Shown here: positions 1 to 8,282 of the stretch, piece after piece
Numbering within the stretch: position 1 is the stretch's first letter
How the letters are laid out: every line of letters starts with the position of its first letter
Origin: Tardiphaga sp. P9-11
GTDB taxonomy: Bacteria; Pseudomonadota; Alphaproteobacteria; Rhizobiales; Xanthobacteraceae
Reading direction: 5' to 3'
Length of the DNA stretch: 64,000 nucleotides
Assembly (NCBI RefSeq): GCF_008329525.1
Contig: NZ_NPKQ01000001.1
Span: 868,001 to 932,000, forward strand
Program-made: the position numbers and the translations under genes
Notes under the pieces: model-generated
Told to the model about the DNA's origin: nothing
The model's database searches: none
What the model saw: only the letters and a program-made list of their open reading frames with translations

Positions 1-263
1 CCCTGTGTGGCGCAATCGAGTGCGCCCGCCGCAAGCGCCTGGGTCATCGGCGAGGTGCCCTGAAACTGGGTCCATTCGATATTGTAGGTCTTGCCGAGAT
101 TGGTGAATTCGGTCGGGCGCTTCATCATCCAGTATTTGGATTCTTCGGCTGGAATGGTCCAGCCGACCTTGATCGTGGGAATCGTTTGCGCCTGCGCCGC
201 GCCCGACAGCGCCCCCGCCGCGACAGCCGTCGCCATCAGCCACTTCGAAGAACCCAGCTTCAT
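1..263 (-). CDS. NMT1-type ABC transporter substrate-binding protein (N-terminal part)
   Basis: The minus-strand frame opens at the ATG at 263-261 and runs off the window edge, so only the first 87 residues are visible. The start follows a GAGTGAGCGGGC stretch that can serve as ribosome binding site. The N-terminus is a classic Sec signal (Lys at 3, hydrophobic Ala-rich core, AQA cleavage near residue 25), followed by IKVGWTIPAEESKYW and later GTSPMTQALAAGALDCAT. This is the pattern of periplasmic binding proteins of the nitrate/taurine/aliphatic sulfonate type, which deliver small solutes to an ABC permease. The permease and ATPase would lie outside the window. Substrate unknown. Confidence 0.75.
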   Translation of the reverse strand, partial: MKLGSSKWLMATAVAAGALSGAAQAQTIPTIKVGWTIPAEESKYWMMKRPTEFTNLGKTYNIEWTQFQGTSPMTQALAAGALDCATQ

Positions 264-280
264 GCCCGCTCACTCCGTTT

Positions 281-327
281 GATGATGGCCAGACACGGCC
301 ATGAATGGATGATGGCCGGACTCGGCC
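281..327. repeat. Two tandem 20-bp near-identical dyads in the leader of the binding-protein gene
   Basis: Units at 281-300 (GATGATGGCCAGACACGGCC) and 308-327 (GATGATGGCCGGACTCGGCC) match at 18 of 20 bases with a 27-bp period. Each contains a TGGCC-N6-GGCCA dyad. The first unit ends 17 nt upstream of the start codon of the minus-strand binding-protein gene, so the array lies in its leader or promoter. It could bind a regulator twice or form hairpins in the mRNA. The function is inferred only from position and symmetry. Confidence 0.5.
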
Positions 328-513
328 ACTTGGAAAGCCCCGCTGCCTTGAAGCCTTTCATGCTTCAAATATTCTGGCAAGCGCGGTCCATGCTCAACAT
401 TCATTCGTGCTGTGGCGCAACAATTAGCAGTCTTGCCAGCGATAATATCACCGTTGCTGCGGGTGCGGGCGCAGCGTAGATAGCTCGCAGATGGCACTTT
501 TGAAGTGATGGCG

Positions 514-987
514 ATGCGAGAAGATAGTGGCGTAGTGCTGAGGGCTGCTCGCGCGGGAGACGGTCAGGTAGTGTTCGACGTGACGCGGCGATCGGTCGAG
601 GGCCTCGCGACGCGCGACTATTCAGCCGAGCAGATTGCGGGCTGGATGGGAGACCGCACGCCCGCCTTCTACGAGACCCTGATTGCCAATGGCCGCATGC
701 TCGTGGCCGAGCGCGACGGAAACGTCGTGGCGTTCGTGGACGCTGATCCCGGCGAAGTCACGCGTCTTTTCATTCTGCCGGAAGCAACGGGGTTGGGGTT
801 GGGCGCCAAGCTGCTGAACATTGGCGTCGATCAGGCCCGATCCGGACATGTCGGCCCCGTCCGGCTGGAAGCCACACTCAATGCCGAGGGATTCTATCGT
901 CGGCACGGCTTCAAGTCAGTGGGGCGAGGGACCTTCTCTCACGGGCTCGGTGGCGATCCCATCGAGATCGTGCATATGGAGCTGTAG
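514..987 (+). CDS. GNAT family N-acetyltransferase
   Basis: About 157 residues, the usual GNAT length. The central segment TRLFILPEATGLGLGAKLL is a conserved motif A strand-turn-helix (Q/R-x-x-G-x-G/A type acetyl-CoA pyrophosphate loop). It is followed by the motif B region with an EGFYRRHGFKSVG stretch, the common Y-x-x-x-G-F end of the fold. It should transfer an acetyl group from acetyl-CoA to an amine on an unknown substrate in the cytoplasm. The ATG at 514 is preferred because GAAG at 502-505 sits 8 nt upstream; a GTG at 505 and an ATG at 508 are in frame. It is a monocistronic-looking gene between divergent neighbours. Confidence 0.75.
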   Translation: MREDSGVVLRAARAGDGQVVFDVTRRSVEGLATRDYSAEQIAGWMGDRTPAFYETLIANGRMLVAERDGNVVAFVDADPGEVTRLFILPEATGLGLGAKLLNIGVDQARSGHVGPVRLEATLNAEGFYRRHGFKSVGRGTFSHGLGGDPIEIVHMEL

Positions 988-1082
988 CAATCGTCTGCTC
1001 AGAACACAGAGCAGCAGCTTCCGGAACAGAGCCAGACTTGTCGAGCGCGTATGGCGCTACGTGCGAATGTAAGGAATTCAGA

Positions 1083-1979
1083 ATGGTGCAAGCAACAAGC
1101 GGCAAAGAGAAGCTCGGTTATCTTGGCCTCGGCCTGATGGGAATGCCGATGACGAAACGGCTGCTCGGCGCCGGCTACGATGTGGCCGTCTGGAATCGTT
1201 CGCCCGGCAAGGCCAATGCGCTGGTGGACGCCGGCGCGAAAGCGGCCGCTAGCCCGCGCGATGTCGTCGCCCATGCCAGCATCATTTTCATGTGTCTCAC
1301 CGATGCATCGGCGGTGGAAGAGGTTGTGTTCGGCAACAACGGCCTGTCCGGCACCGATGGCAAGGGCAAGCTCGTCGTCGATTTCTCCTCGATCCATCCG
1401 GACAAGACGAGGTCCATTGCGGCACGGTTGAAGGCGGCCAACGGGATGGGCTGGATCGATGCGCCGGTGTCCGGCGGCACCAAGGGTGCGGAGGAAGCCA
1501 CGCTCGCCATCATGGCCGGCGGCGAGGTCGCCGATGTCGAACGTATCAGGCCCTATATTCTGGCGATGGCGCGTAACTTCACCCATATGGGTCCCACCGG
1601 CGCCGGACAGATGACAAAACTCTGCAACCAGGTCATCGTCGGCTGCGCCATGGCGGTGCTGGCCGAAGCGACGCGACTTGCCGTGAATGCTGGTATCGAC
1701 GCCAAGCGTCTGCCGGAAGCACTCGCCGGCGGCTTTGCAGACTCTATCCCGCTGCAATTGTTCGTGCCGCGCATGGCGCAAGGTATTCACTCGCCGCCGC
1801 TCGGGCATATTCATACCATGCTGAAGGATCTCGATACGGTGGTCGATGTGGCGCAGGACACCTCGACGCCGGTACCGATGGCTGCGCTCGCGGCGCAGAT
1901 TTTCCGCATGGGCAAGGCGGTGCGCGGCGCCGATGCGGACGCGCTCGAGATTTACAAGCTGTCGGCCCCCAGAGAGTGA
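1083..1979 (+). CDS. NAD(P)-dependent 3-hydroxyisobutyrate dehydrogenase-family oxidoreductase (LtnD-like)
   Basis: 298 residues starting at the ATG after an AAGGA ribosome binding site. The N-terminus has the dinucleotide-binding GLGLMGMPM. The substrate loop DAPVSGGTKGAEEATL follows near residue 125, and GAGQMTKLCNQVIVG carries the conserved catalytic lysine. These are the signature elements of beta-hydroxyacid dehydrogenases (3-hydroxyisobutyrate, tartronate semialdehyde, L-threonate dehydrogenases). The next gene, 10 nt downstream, resembles D-erythronate dehydrogenase DenD. In described C4 sugar-acid pathways a dehydrogenase of this family (LtnD) and DenD both feed the OtnK/OtnC/OtnI steps. 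That makes an L-threonate-like substrate plausible, but this is inferred from context. Confidence 0.85.
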   Translation: MVQATSGKEKLGYLGLGLMGMPMTKRLLGAGYDVAVWNRSPGKANALVDAGAKAAASPRDVVAHASIIFMCLTDASAVEEVVFGNNGLSGTDGKGKLVVDFSSIHPDKTRSIAARLKAANGMGWIDAPVSGGTKGAEEATLAIMAGGEVADVERIRPYILAMARNFTHMGPTGAGQMTKLCNQVIVGCAMAVLAEATRLAVNAGIDAKRLPEALAGGFADSIPLQLFVPRMAQGIHSPPLGHIHTMLKDLDTVVDVAQDTSTPVPMAALAAQIFRMGKAVRGADADALEIYKLSAPRE

Positions 1980-1989
1980 AGATCAGGGA

Positions 1990-2958
1990 ATGAAGATTCT
2001 GGTGATTGGCGCGGCCGGCATGATCGGCCGCAAGCTCTGCGAGCGGTTGCTGAAGGACGGTCATGTCGGTGGCGGCGAAATCGGCGATCTGGCGATGGCC
2101 GATGCGGTCCCCGGCGATCTGGTCGGCGCGCGCAGCATCATGGTCGATCTCGCGAAACCGGATGCGCCAGCAGTCCTGTTGGCGTCAAAGCCGGACCTGA
2201 TCTTCCATCTTGCTGCGGTCGTCTCCGGTGAAGCCGAGCAGAATTTCGACAAAGGCTACGCGGTCAATCTCGACGGCACGCGCAATCTGTTCGAGGCGGT
2301 CCGCGCGATGGGTGACGGGTATCGGCCTCGCATCGTCTACACCTCGTCAATCGCGACCTTCGGTGCGCCCTATAACGGGCCGATCGCCGACGATTTCTTT
2401 CACACGCCGCTGTCGAGCTACGGTACGCAGAAGGCAATCTGTGAATTGCTGTTGGCGGACTATACGCGGCGCGGCTTCTTCGACGGCATCGGAATTCGCC
2501 TGCCGAACATTTGCGTGCGGCCGGGCAAGCCTAACGCGGCTGCTTCGGGCTTCTTCTCCAATATCATCCGGGAGCCACTGGCCGGACGCGAGGCGGTGCT
2601 GCCGGTGTCCGACGATGTCGGGCAGACACATGCCAGTCCGCGCGCGACGACGGAATTCCTGCTTCATGGCGCGACGCTCGACAGCGCCAAGCTCGGTGCG
2701 CGCCGCACACTGATGATGCCAGGCGTGCGTGCGTCCGTTGCCGAGATGATTGCGGCGCTACGCCGCGTAGCAGGTGACAGTGTTGTGACACGCATTAAGC
2801 GCGTGCCCGATCCCGCCGTGATGGCGATTGTCGCGGGGTGGCCCACGATGTTCGATACCAAACGGGCGCTGGCGCTGGGTTTCCAGGCGGAACCAAGCTT
2901 CGATTCCATCATTCGTGCTCATATCGAGGATGACCTCGATGGCGTCTTCGGGCGCTAG
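1990..2958 (+). CDS. denD: NAD-dependent epimerase/dehydratase family protein, D-erythronate dehydrogenase-like
   Basis: 322 residues of the extended short-chain dehydrogenase fold. It has a GAAGMIGRKL glycine-rich NAD loop at residues 8-17, IFHLAAVVSGEAE, the YTSSIATFG serine strand, and the Y-x-x-x-K pair in SSYGTQKAICE. The RLPNICVRPGKPNAAASGF segment is typical of DenD-type proteins that oxidise D-erythronate to 2-keto-erythronate. The start at 1990 follows a CAGGGA site and lies 10 nt after the preceding dehydrogenase stop, so the two are co-transcribed. The downstream NUDIX gene is 15 nt away and may share the transcript. The OtnK/OtnC/OtnI partners are not in the window. Confidence 0.8.
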   Translation: MKILVIGAAGMIGRKLCERLLKDGHVGGGEIGDLAMADAVPGDLVGARSIMVDLAKPDAPAVLLASKPDLIFHLAAVVSGEAEQNFDKGYAVNLDGTRNLFEAVRAMGDGYRPRIVYTSSIATFGAPYNGPIADDFFHTPLSSYGTQKAICELLLADYTRRGFFDGIGIRLPNICVRPGKPNAAASGFFSNIIREPLAGREAVLPVSDDVGQTHASPRATTEFLLHGATLDSAKLGARRTLMMPGVRASVAEMIAALRRVAGDSVVTRIKRVPDPAVMAIVAGWPTMFDTKRALALGFQAEPSFDSIIRAHIEDDLDGVFGR

Positions 2959-2973
2959 CGGTTAAGAACAGTC

Positions 2974-3495
2974 ATGGCGCACGATATCATCATGGCGGCG
3001 GGAGGCATTGTTGTGCAGCGGGGCGAAACGCCGCTGTTCGCCGTTGTCTGCCTGCGCAAGCGCGGCGACTGGGTACTTCCGAAAGGCAAGCTCGACGACG
3101 GCGAGACGCCGCGCGATGCAGCCGAGCGCGAGGTGCTGGAAGAGACCGGCCACAGTGCGTCGGTGCATGACTATCTCGGCGCGCTGGCCTATCCGCTTGG
3201 TGAACGCACCAAGGTCGTGCATTTCTGGCATATGGAGGCCGCGCCGCTGCCATCTCGCAAGCTGATGAAGGATATCAGCGAAGTCGCGTGGCTGCCGTTC
3301 GACGCTGCGCTGGCGCGGCTGACGCGTAGCCACGAACACGCGTTCCTGGCACAGGTCGGGCCGATGGCGCTGGCGGCCGCACGGACTGATGCGGTCGTGG
3401 CCGGCGAGCCGGCTAGGCCGATCACCGCGGGGCCTGTTAGCGAGAAACGCGCAAAGGGTTTCTTTGAGAAGATCAAGGACTGGCTGAACGGCTAG
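2974..3495 (+). CDS. NUDIX hydrolase
   Basis: 173 residues. A complete Nudix box runs from about residue 36: G-KLDDG-E, seven residues, then REVLEETGH, matching G-x5-E-x7-REUxEExG. The only deviation is His in place of the last hydrophobic residue. The box binds Mg2+ and cleaves a nucleoside-diphosphate-linked or related pyrophosphate. The N-terminus AAGGIVVQRGETPLFAVV resembles diadenosine polyphosphate and RppH-like members. The C-terminal 50 residues are Ala-rich and end in a basic KRAKGFFEKIKDWLNG tail. Substrate cannot be read from the sequence. It lies 15 nt after denD and converges on the chemoreceptor-like gene. Confidence 0.85.
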   Translation: MAHDIIMAAGGIVVQRGETPLFAVVCLRKRGDWVLPKGKLDDGETPRDAAEREVLEETGHSASVHDYLGALAYPLGERTKVVHFWHMEAAPLPSRKLMKDISEVAWLPFDAALARLTRSHEHAFLAQVGPMALAAARTDAVVAGEPARPITAGPVSEKRAKGFFEKIKDWLNG

Positions 3496-3505
3496 TGCCG
3501 TCGTC

Positions 3506-4588
3506 CTAAGCGCCGCGCATGATCACGCCGTACCAGCCGAGACCTTTGTAAGTCTCATAACCCGGTGTGGCATGAAAGGCGACCAGGCCTCCCGAACGGT
3601 CGTGATAGAAGCCGCTGCGGCGTCCGTTCAGGGCCAGCAGGATGCGTTCGGTGAGCAGGCCCTGACCGTCAGAGGAAGCGATCACGCGCAAATTTGAATC
3701 CACCAACAGTACGCGGGTCTTGTCGTCATCGACGCGTACGCCTTCGACAATGGCGCGGGCCTGGGCTTCCCAGTTGAAATGAATCGCGAGCACGCCGATG
3801 GCGCGGCCATTGGCCTTGCCGCCTTCGCGCACACTGGCGCAATAGGTCGCGACCTGCGCGTTATCCAGAAGCGGCTGACGCTCGACGTCGCCGGCGGTGT
3901 AATCGTCGCCGGAGCGTAGCGTGCGTGCGTCGCGAAACCATGCGGTGCCGGCGATGTTCTGGCCACGAACATTGAACCGGTCGCCGCGGCCGCTGGCGAT
4001 GACATTGCCGTTGAGATCGCACAGCCAGAGATCGAGATAGACGGTGTAGGCGCCGAGAATCACGGCGAACCGCTCGGAGACATGAGCGACGGTGGCGTCA
4101 TCAGGCGATGCCGCGCAATCGACCGCAGCGGAGTCGGTGGCCCACCAGCGAACATCGCAGGTGCGCTCATAGAGATTTCGATCGATCAGCTCGATGGCGT
4201 TGAGGGACAGGTCGACCATGCGTTCGCCGCGCGAGCGTTCGGTCATCTTCTCGATCGACGACATCAGGCTGCCGGTGCGCGCGGTGAGCTGAGATTCCAG
4301 ATCGCGCGCAATGGTCTCGACCTGCTGGCCGACATTGCGCACTTCCTGCGCCACGACGGCGAAGCCGGCGCCTTGCGCGCCGGCGCGCGAACTTTCGATC
4401 AGCGCGTTCAGCGCCAGCATCTTCATCTGGTTGGTGATGTGCTGGATCGACCGGGTCTTCTCGCAGGCGATCTCGTTGACCTCGGCGGTCAATCGTCCGA
4501 TCAGCGCGGAGATATCGGAGCTGTCGTCGGTCTCTTCAGGCGCATTGGCATGCGCAGAACTGCTGCTGCGATTCATCGCCAAGACCAT
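3506..4588 (-). CDS. Soluble chemoreceptor-like protein: N-terminal MCP signalling tip, C-terminal Cache-like sensor
   Basis: 360 residues. No signal peptide or membrane segment is visible. Residues about 25-110 contain the MCP hairpin-tip signature: KMLALNALIESSRAG, then AQGAGFAVVAQEVRNVGQQV, the region that normally binds CheA/CheW. The C-terminal 220 residues hold YLDLWLCDLNGNVIASGRG, a WFRDA motif, and then a second unit with VLLVDSNLRVIASSDG. This is the double PAS-like pattern of a dCache sensor. The order is reversed relative to ordinary receptors, where the sensor is N-terminal and periplasmic, so this protein probably senses a cytosolic signal. A perfect CtrA-type site lies 56 nt upstream of the start. 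Confidence 0.75.
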   Translation of the reverse strand: MVLAMNRSSSSAHANAPEETDDSSDISALIGRLTAEVNEIACEKTRSIQHITNQMKMLALNALIESSRAGAQGAGFAVVAQEVRNVGQQVETIARDLESQLTARTGSLMSSIEKMTERSRGERMVDLSLNAIELIDRNLYERTCDVRWWATDSAAVDCAASPDDATVAHVSERFAVILGAYTVYLDLWLCDLNGNVIASGRGDRFNVRGQNIAGTAWFRDARTLRSGDDYTAGDVERQPLLDNAQVATYCASVREGGKANGRAIGVLAIHFNWEAQARAIVEGVRVDDDKTRVLLVDSNLRVIASSDGQGLLTERILLALNGRRSGFYHDRSGGLVAFHATPGYETYKGLGWYGVIMRGA

Positions 4589-4893
4589 TGTCGCGTCCCC
4601 ACTAACAGCAATCGGTTACCTCTCGTTTATCGCTGCGCTATGGTTAATCGCGGCTTAATTTTCCGCGTGGTGGGTTACGGCGCTCTGCACGAATAAGCGG
4701 CAGGACTGCGCAGTAGGCACCGTCTCATTCTCATTGCGTCGATCACGCGGGGCGCATTCGCAGGGCGGTGCCCTAACGGTCAAATTAGGGCGTCATTAGG
4801 GATGCTTACGCGCGCGCTCCTCGATTGTGTGACGGACAACGTGATATCAACCACACCCGTGCAGGCTCAAAGCTTCATAGCTGAGCCATTGTG
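4589..4893. other. 305-nt divergent intergenic region
   Basis: This is the shared upstream region of the chemoreceptor-like gene (minus) and a small unknown gene (plus). Apart from the CtrA-type site at 4644-4658 I see no strong promoter hexamers, terminator or structured RNA. No credible reading frame with a ribosome binding site is present. Confidence 0.5.
4644..4658. promoter_or_regulatory. Candidate CtrA binding site, TTAA-N7-TTAA
   Basis: The sequence TTAATCGCGGCTTAA is an exact match to the full CtrA consensus TTAA-N7-TTAA, a rare string in this GC-rich DNA. It lies 56 nt upstream of the minus-strand chemoreceptor-like start at 4588 and 236 nt upstream of the small plus-strand gene at 4894. 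CtrA controls motility and chemotaxis genes in many alphaproteobacteria, which fits the neighbouring gene. Binding has not been tested here. Confidence 0.55.
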
Positions 4894-5208
4894 ATGAGTG
4901 TTCTCGAAGACCTGACCGGTGCGACCACGTCGGAGCTATCCGACGAATTGATCTTCCTGATCGCCTCGGCGTCCAGCCCGGAGCAGCGCAAACATGCGGC
5001 CGAGCTGTTCCGGTATTTCGCCAAACAGCTCGAATTCGAGGCGTATCGGCGCGGGCAGCAGAGCATGGCCGTTCCACGACTTCCGTCACCGGCCATAATC
5101 ATCGACGCGGCGCCCGAACCGGACGAGGCGCCGGCGATCCAGCCGTCGGATGACCCGTGCGGGGACCTGTCCGTCAGCCTGATCCCGCAGGTGCGCTGGC
5201 AGGATTGA
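4894..5208 (+). CDS. Hypothetical protein, 104 aa
   Basis: Not recognised. A GTG at 4891 and an ATG at 4894 are adjacent possible starts; the ATG is used here. Residues 1-60 are acidic and helical in character (SELSDELIFLIASASSPEQR, then an EAYRRG stretch) and could form a small helical domain. The remaining 45 residues are Pro/Ala/Asp-rich and probably disordered. No signal peptide, cysteine cluster or known motif is seen. Codon use (strong G/C in third positions) supports real coding. It stands alone on the plus strand, with about 100 nt to the next small gene. Confidence 0.5.
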   Translation: MSVLEDLTGATTSELSDELIFLIASASSPEQRKHAAELFRYFAKQLEFEAYRRGQQSMAVPRLPSPAIIIDAAPEPDEAPAIQPSDDPCGDLSVSLIPQVRWQD

Positions 5209-5325
5209 CGGCGGCGCGGCAGTTTTACATCAGATCCGTTGCTTCCTACCGATTGGCTTAACTATTCGCTGGCCAAATGCTCCCGAGTGATTCGAGCGTT
5301 CCCATAGTGAAAAGCGGGCGTCCCA

Positions 5326-5526
5326 GTGAGCGTAGTTATTCCTTTCCCCATGCGTGCGGTGGCCCCCCAGGCCGATGAGTGCGAAATTGATCTGCTGAGC
5401 GCTGTCGATCTGGCGATCCGCGATCTCCGTGAAATCTCCCAGACCGCCAACGACATCGCGCAGGCACGTGCGCGTGAATGCCTGGCCATGCTGGAAAGCG
5501 CCTATGCCGGCGCGCTGCACCGCTGA
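5326..5526 (+). CDS. Hypothetical protein, 66 aa
   Basis: Not recognised. The frame opens with GTG at 5326, and an internal ATG at 5350 is an alternative start. Residues 20-60 form a likely amphipathic helix rich in Ala, Arg and Glu (DLAIRDLREISQTANDIAQA, then ARECLAMLESA). It is soluble, with no signal peptide. It is followed after 32 nt by another small gene on the same strand, so the two may be co-transcribed. Confidence that it is expressed is moderate. Confidence 0.4.
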   Translation: MSVVIPFPMRAVAPQADECEIDLLSAVDLAIRDLREISQTANDIAQARARECLAMLESAYAGALHR

Positions 5527-5558
5527 CGCATTCTGATTCAGAGAAGAGAAAATCAGCG

Positions 5559-5855
5559 ATGCTGTTTCTGGTGATCTCGAATCCGCGCGCGGATCGGCCG
5601 TCCGATATGGCGGCCACGCGTCAGAGCTTCTGGCCGTGGATGGCCCGCTATCAGGCCTCCGGTATCTGCCAGCACATCTATCCCCGCGTCGGCCGCGGCG
5701 CGGTGGCCGTGTTCAAGGTCGATGGCAATGACGTCCTGCATCGCATCCTGAACGAATGGGCCGATATCATTCCGGCCCAATTCGAGGTCTATCCGCTGGT
5801 CGATCTCGACGCGACGACCATACTGCTGGCCGCGCAGGTCGCAGCTTCAGAATAG
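5559..5855 (+). CDS. Hypothetical protein, 98 aa, ferredoxin-like-fold character
   Basis: The ATG at 5559 follows a GAGAAGAGAAAATCAGCG leader with a purine-rich ribosome binding site. The frame continues upstream without stop to 5478, but that part overlaps the preceding gene. The alternation of strand and helix (MLFLVISNP, a WMARYQASG helix, GAVAVFKVDG, DVLHRILNEWADIIP, FEVYPLVDL) resembles small alpha+beta barrel proteins of the muconolactone-isomerase or DUF3303 kind. That assignment is tentative and no catalytic residue can be named. Confidence 0.5.
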   Translation: MLFLVISNPRADRPSDMAATRQSFWPWMARYQASGICQHIYPRVGRGAVAVFKVDGNDVLHRILNEWADIIPAQFEVYPLVDLDATTILLAAQVAASE

Positions 5856-5978
5856 CGTCGTCAGTTGTAGTTCCCAATCGGCCTTTTTCGCGCGGAAACC
5901 ATCGGTTCGCACCATGGACTCGGCAAATCCGCGTCGCTATATGCGTGATCTCTCCCTTACCAGTATCGGGCACTTTTC

Positions 5979-7850
5979 ATGACGACCACTGACACCGCTG
6001 CACCCGTTTCCCAGCCGTTCCAGGCCGAAGTCGCCGAATTGCTGAACCTGATGGTTCACTCGGTCTATTCCGAGACCGACATCTTTCTGCGTGAACTGAT
6101 TTCCAACGCGTCCGACGCTTGCGACAAGCTGCGCTATGAGGCGATCGCGAATCCCTCGCTGATATCCGACGGCCAGTCGCCCAACATCACCATCGTACCC
6201 GATAAGGAAGCCAATACGCTGTCGATCGTCGATACCGGTATCGGCATGGACCGCCAGGAGCTGATCGACAATCTCGGCACCATTGCGAAATCCGGCACCA
6301 AGTCGTTCCTGTCGCGGCTGACCGAGGCCAAGGACGGCTCGAACCTGATCGGCCAGTTCGGCGTCGGCTTCTATGCGGCCTTCATGGTCGCCGAAAAGAT
6401 CGTGGTCACCAGCCATCGCGCAGGCACCCACGATGCCTTCACCTGGACCTCGACCGGCGGCGCCGGTTTTGAGATCGGCCAGGTCGCGGACGCTGCAAGC
6501 GTGCCGACCGGCACGTCCATTGTGCTGCATCTGAAAGAAGACGCGAAGAATTATCTCGAGACCTATGAGATCGAGCGCATCGTCGGCGCCTATTCGGACA
6601 ACATTCAGTTTCCGATCATGCTCAAGGACGGCGATGCCGAGCCGCGGCAGATCAATTCGGCCAGCGCGCTGTGGCAGCGTTCCAAGTCCGAACTAACGCC
6701 GGAAGATTACAGCGCGGCCTACAAGTCCATTGCGCATGCCTATGACGAGCCGGCGATGACGCTGCATTACCGCGCCGAGGGTCGTTACTCCTATGCGGTG
6801 CTGCTGTTCGCGCCGTCGCAGAAGCCGTTCGACCTGTTCGAGCCGAACCGCAAGGGCCATGTGAAGCTCTATGTGCGCCGCGTCTTTATCACCGACGATG
6901 CGGACCTGCTGCCGTCCTATCTACGTTTCATCCGCGGCGTGATCGATGCCGAGGACCTCCCACTGAACCTCTCCCGCGAGATGCTGCAGAACAATCCGCA
7001 GCTGGCGCAGATCAGGAAGGCCGTGGCGACGCGCGTGATCGGCGAGCTGGAGACGCTGAGCGAGAAGGACGCCGAGACCTTCGCCAAGATCTGGGACGCC
7101 TTCGGCCCGGTGATCAAGGAAGGCATCTATGAAGACTTCGAGCGCCGCGAGAAGCTGCTCGCGCTGTCGCGCTTCACCACGACCTCGGGTGAGAAGCGCT
7201 CGCTGAAGGACTATGTCGCGGACCTGAAGCCGAACCAGACCGAGATCTATTATCTGGCCGGTGACAGCCTCGATCGTCTGAAGTCGAATCCGAAACTCGA
7301 AGCCGCCAAGTCGCGCGGCATCGAAGTACTGCTGCTGACCGATGCCGTCGATGCGTTCTGGTCGTCGGCCCCGCTCGACTTCGACGGCAAGCCGTTGAAG
7401 TCGCTGAGCCAGGGCGAGGTCAATCTCGATCTCATCCCGCGCATCGACGACGAAGCGACCAAGGACGAGCCGAAGACCGAGACCGACGAGGCTGCGACCA
7501 TCGCCATCATCAAGGATGCGCTTGGCGAGCGTGTCTCCGATGTGAAGGTCTCGACGCGTCTGACGACCTCGGCTTCGTGCCTGGTCGCCGGCGGTGCCGG
7601 CCCGGACCGCGAGCTCGAACGCATGCTGGCGATGCAGAACCGCGGTTCGGTCACCAAACCGATCCTCGAAATCAATCTGCGCCATCCGCTGGTGGCCAAG
7701 ATCGCCGGCGCCGACAAGGCGACCGGCGGCGAGGCGTCGGACATCTCGTTCCTGCTGCTCGAGCAGGCGCAGATTCTCGATGGCGAATTGCCGGAAGATC
7801 CTGCGGCGTTTGCAAGCCGTCTCAACCGGCTGGTCCTGCGCGGTTTGTAA
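5979..7850 (+). CDS. htpG: Chaperone HtpG (Hsp90)
   Basis: 623 residues, the usual size for bacterial Hsp90. The N-terminal GHKL ATPase domain is complete: [14 protein letters not shown] holds the catalytic Glu and ATP-binding Asn, DTGIGM is the second motif, and [15 protein letters not shown] is the lid/glycine motif. The middle domain contains [18 protein letters not shown] and [11 protein letters not shown], the conserved Arg-bearing loop. The C-terminal dimerisation domain lies after about residue 500. It is a cytosolic ATP-dependent chaperone. A strong stem-loop at 7867-7889 follows the stop codon, so htpG is probably a single-gene transcript. Confidence 0.97.
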   Translation: MTTTDTAAPVSQPFQAEVAELLNLMVHSVYSETDIFLRELISNASDACDKLRYEAIANPSLISDGQSPNITIVPDKEANTLSIVDTGIGMDRQELIDNLGTIAKSGTKSFLSRLTEAKDGSNLIGQFGVGFYAAFMVAEKIVVTSHRAGTHDAFTWTSTGGAGFEIGQVADAASVPTGTSIVLHLKEDAKNYLETYEIERIVGAYSDNIQFPIMLKDGDAEPRQINSASALWQRSKSELTPEDYSAAYKSIAHAYDEPAMTLHYRAEGRYSYAVLLFAPSQKPFDLFEPNRKGHVKLYVRRVFITDDADLLPSYLRFIRGVIDAEDLPLNLSREMLQNNPQLAQIRKAVATRVIGELETLSEKDAETFAKIWDAFGPVIKEGIYEDFERREKLLALSRFTTTSGEKRSLKDYVADLKPNQTEIYYLAGDSLDRLKSNPKLEAAKSRGIEVLLLTDAVDAFWSSAPLDFDGKPLKSLSQGEVNLDLIPRIDDEATKDEPKTETDEAATIAIIKDALGERVSDVKVSTRLTTSASCLVAGGAGPDRELERMLAMQNRGSVTKPILEINLRHPLVAKIAGADKATGGEASDISFLLLEQAQILDGELPEDPAAFASRLNRLVLRGL

Positions 7851-7866
7851 TCGCCGATCATTCACG

Positions 7867-7893
7867 GCGCGGGGCATTCGTCCCCGCGCTTTT
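7867..7893 (+). terminator. Rho-independent terminator of htpG
   Basis: GCGCGGGG at 7867-7874 pairs with CCCCGCGC at 7882-7889 around a 7-nt loop, followed by TTTT at 7890-7893. It lies 17 nt after the htpG stop and 21 nt before the next small gene's start, so that gene needs its own promoter or read-through. Confidence 0.75.
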
Positions 7894-7913
7894 GATGCCA
7901 AGGAACTCCACCC

Positions 7914-8135
7914 ATGAGCACTGTTTTCGAGAAACTCATCGCGAAATATGCCGAGCGTGGCGATTTCGAGCGTTTGACGGCCTACAAGACCGACCGCATG
8001 GCCATCCTGAAGAGTATTCAGGATGGCACTTACGAGAAGATGCACCTTATTTCCGACGCCGATCCGGTGTCGATGGTCGCCGAAATCGAGCGGGAACTGG
8101 CCTGTATCGAAGCGGCGTTGAAGAAGCAGCATTAG
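7914..8135 (+). CDS. Conserved-looking small protein, 73 aa
   Basis: Not recognised as a named family. It starts at ATG 7914 after AAGGAACTCCACCC, a good ribosome binding site. The sequence is strongly charged and helical (FEKLIAKYAERGDFERLTAY, then a C-terminal EIERELACIEAALKKQH coiled-coil-like helix). It has no signal peptide. It follows htpG across the htpG terminator, so co-expression is uncertain. Confidence 0.55.
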   Translation: MSTVFEKLIAKYAERGDFERLTAYKTDRMAILKSIQDGTYEKMHLISDADPVSMVAEIERELACIEAALKKQH

Positions 8136-8282
8136 CCGAGTGCGTTGCAGCACGTGCGAGACGGGTTGCGCTCCGTGATGACGCAAAGCTGATCTGCAAA
8201 TTCTGTCTAGGCCGAAAGATTATCTGGTTCGGCCTCCGCTTCTAAAATAGCGTGCGCCCAAATTAAAATCTGGGAGGCATTG

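Noticed and set aside
6921-8186. Antisense frame of about 421 codons opposite htpG
   Set aside because: It is a shadow of htpG codon bias and would cross the htpG terminator and the small downstream gene.
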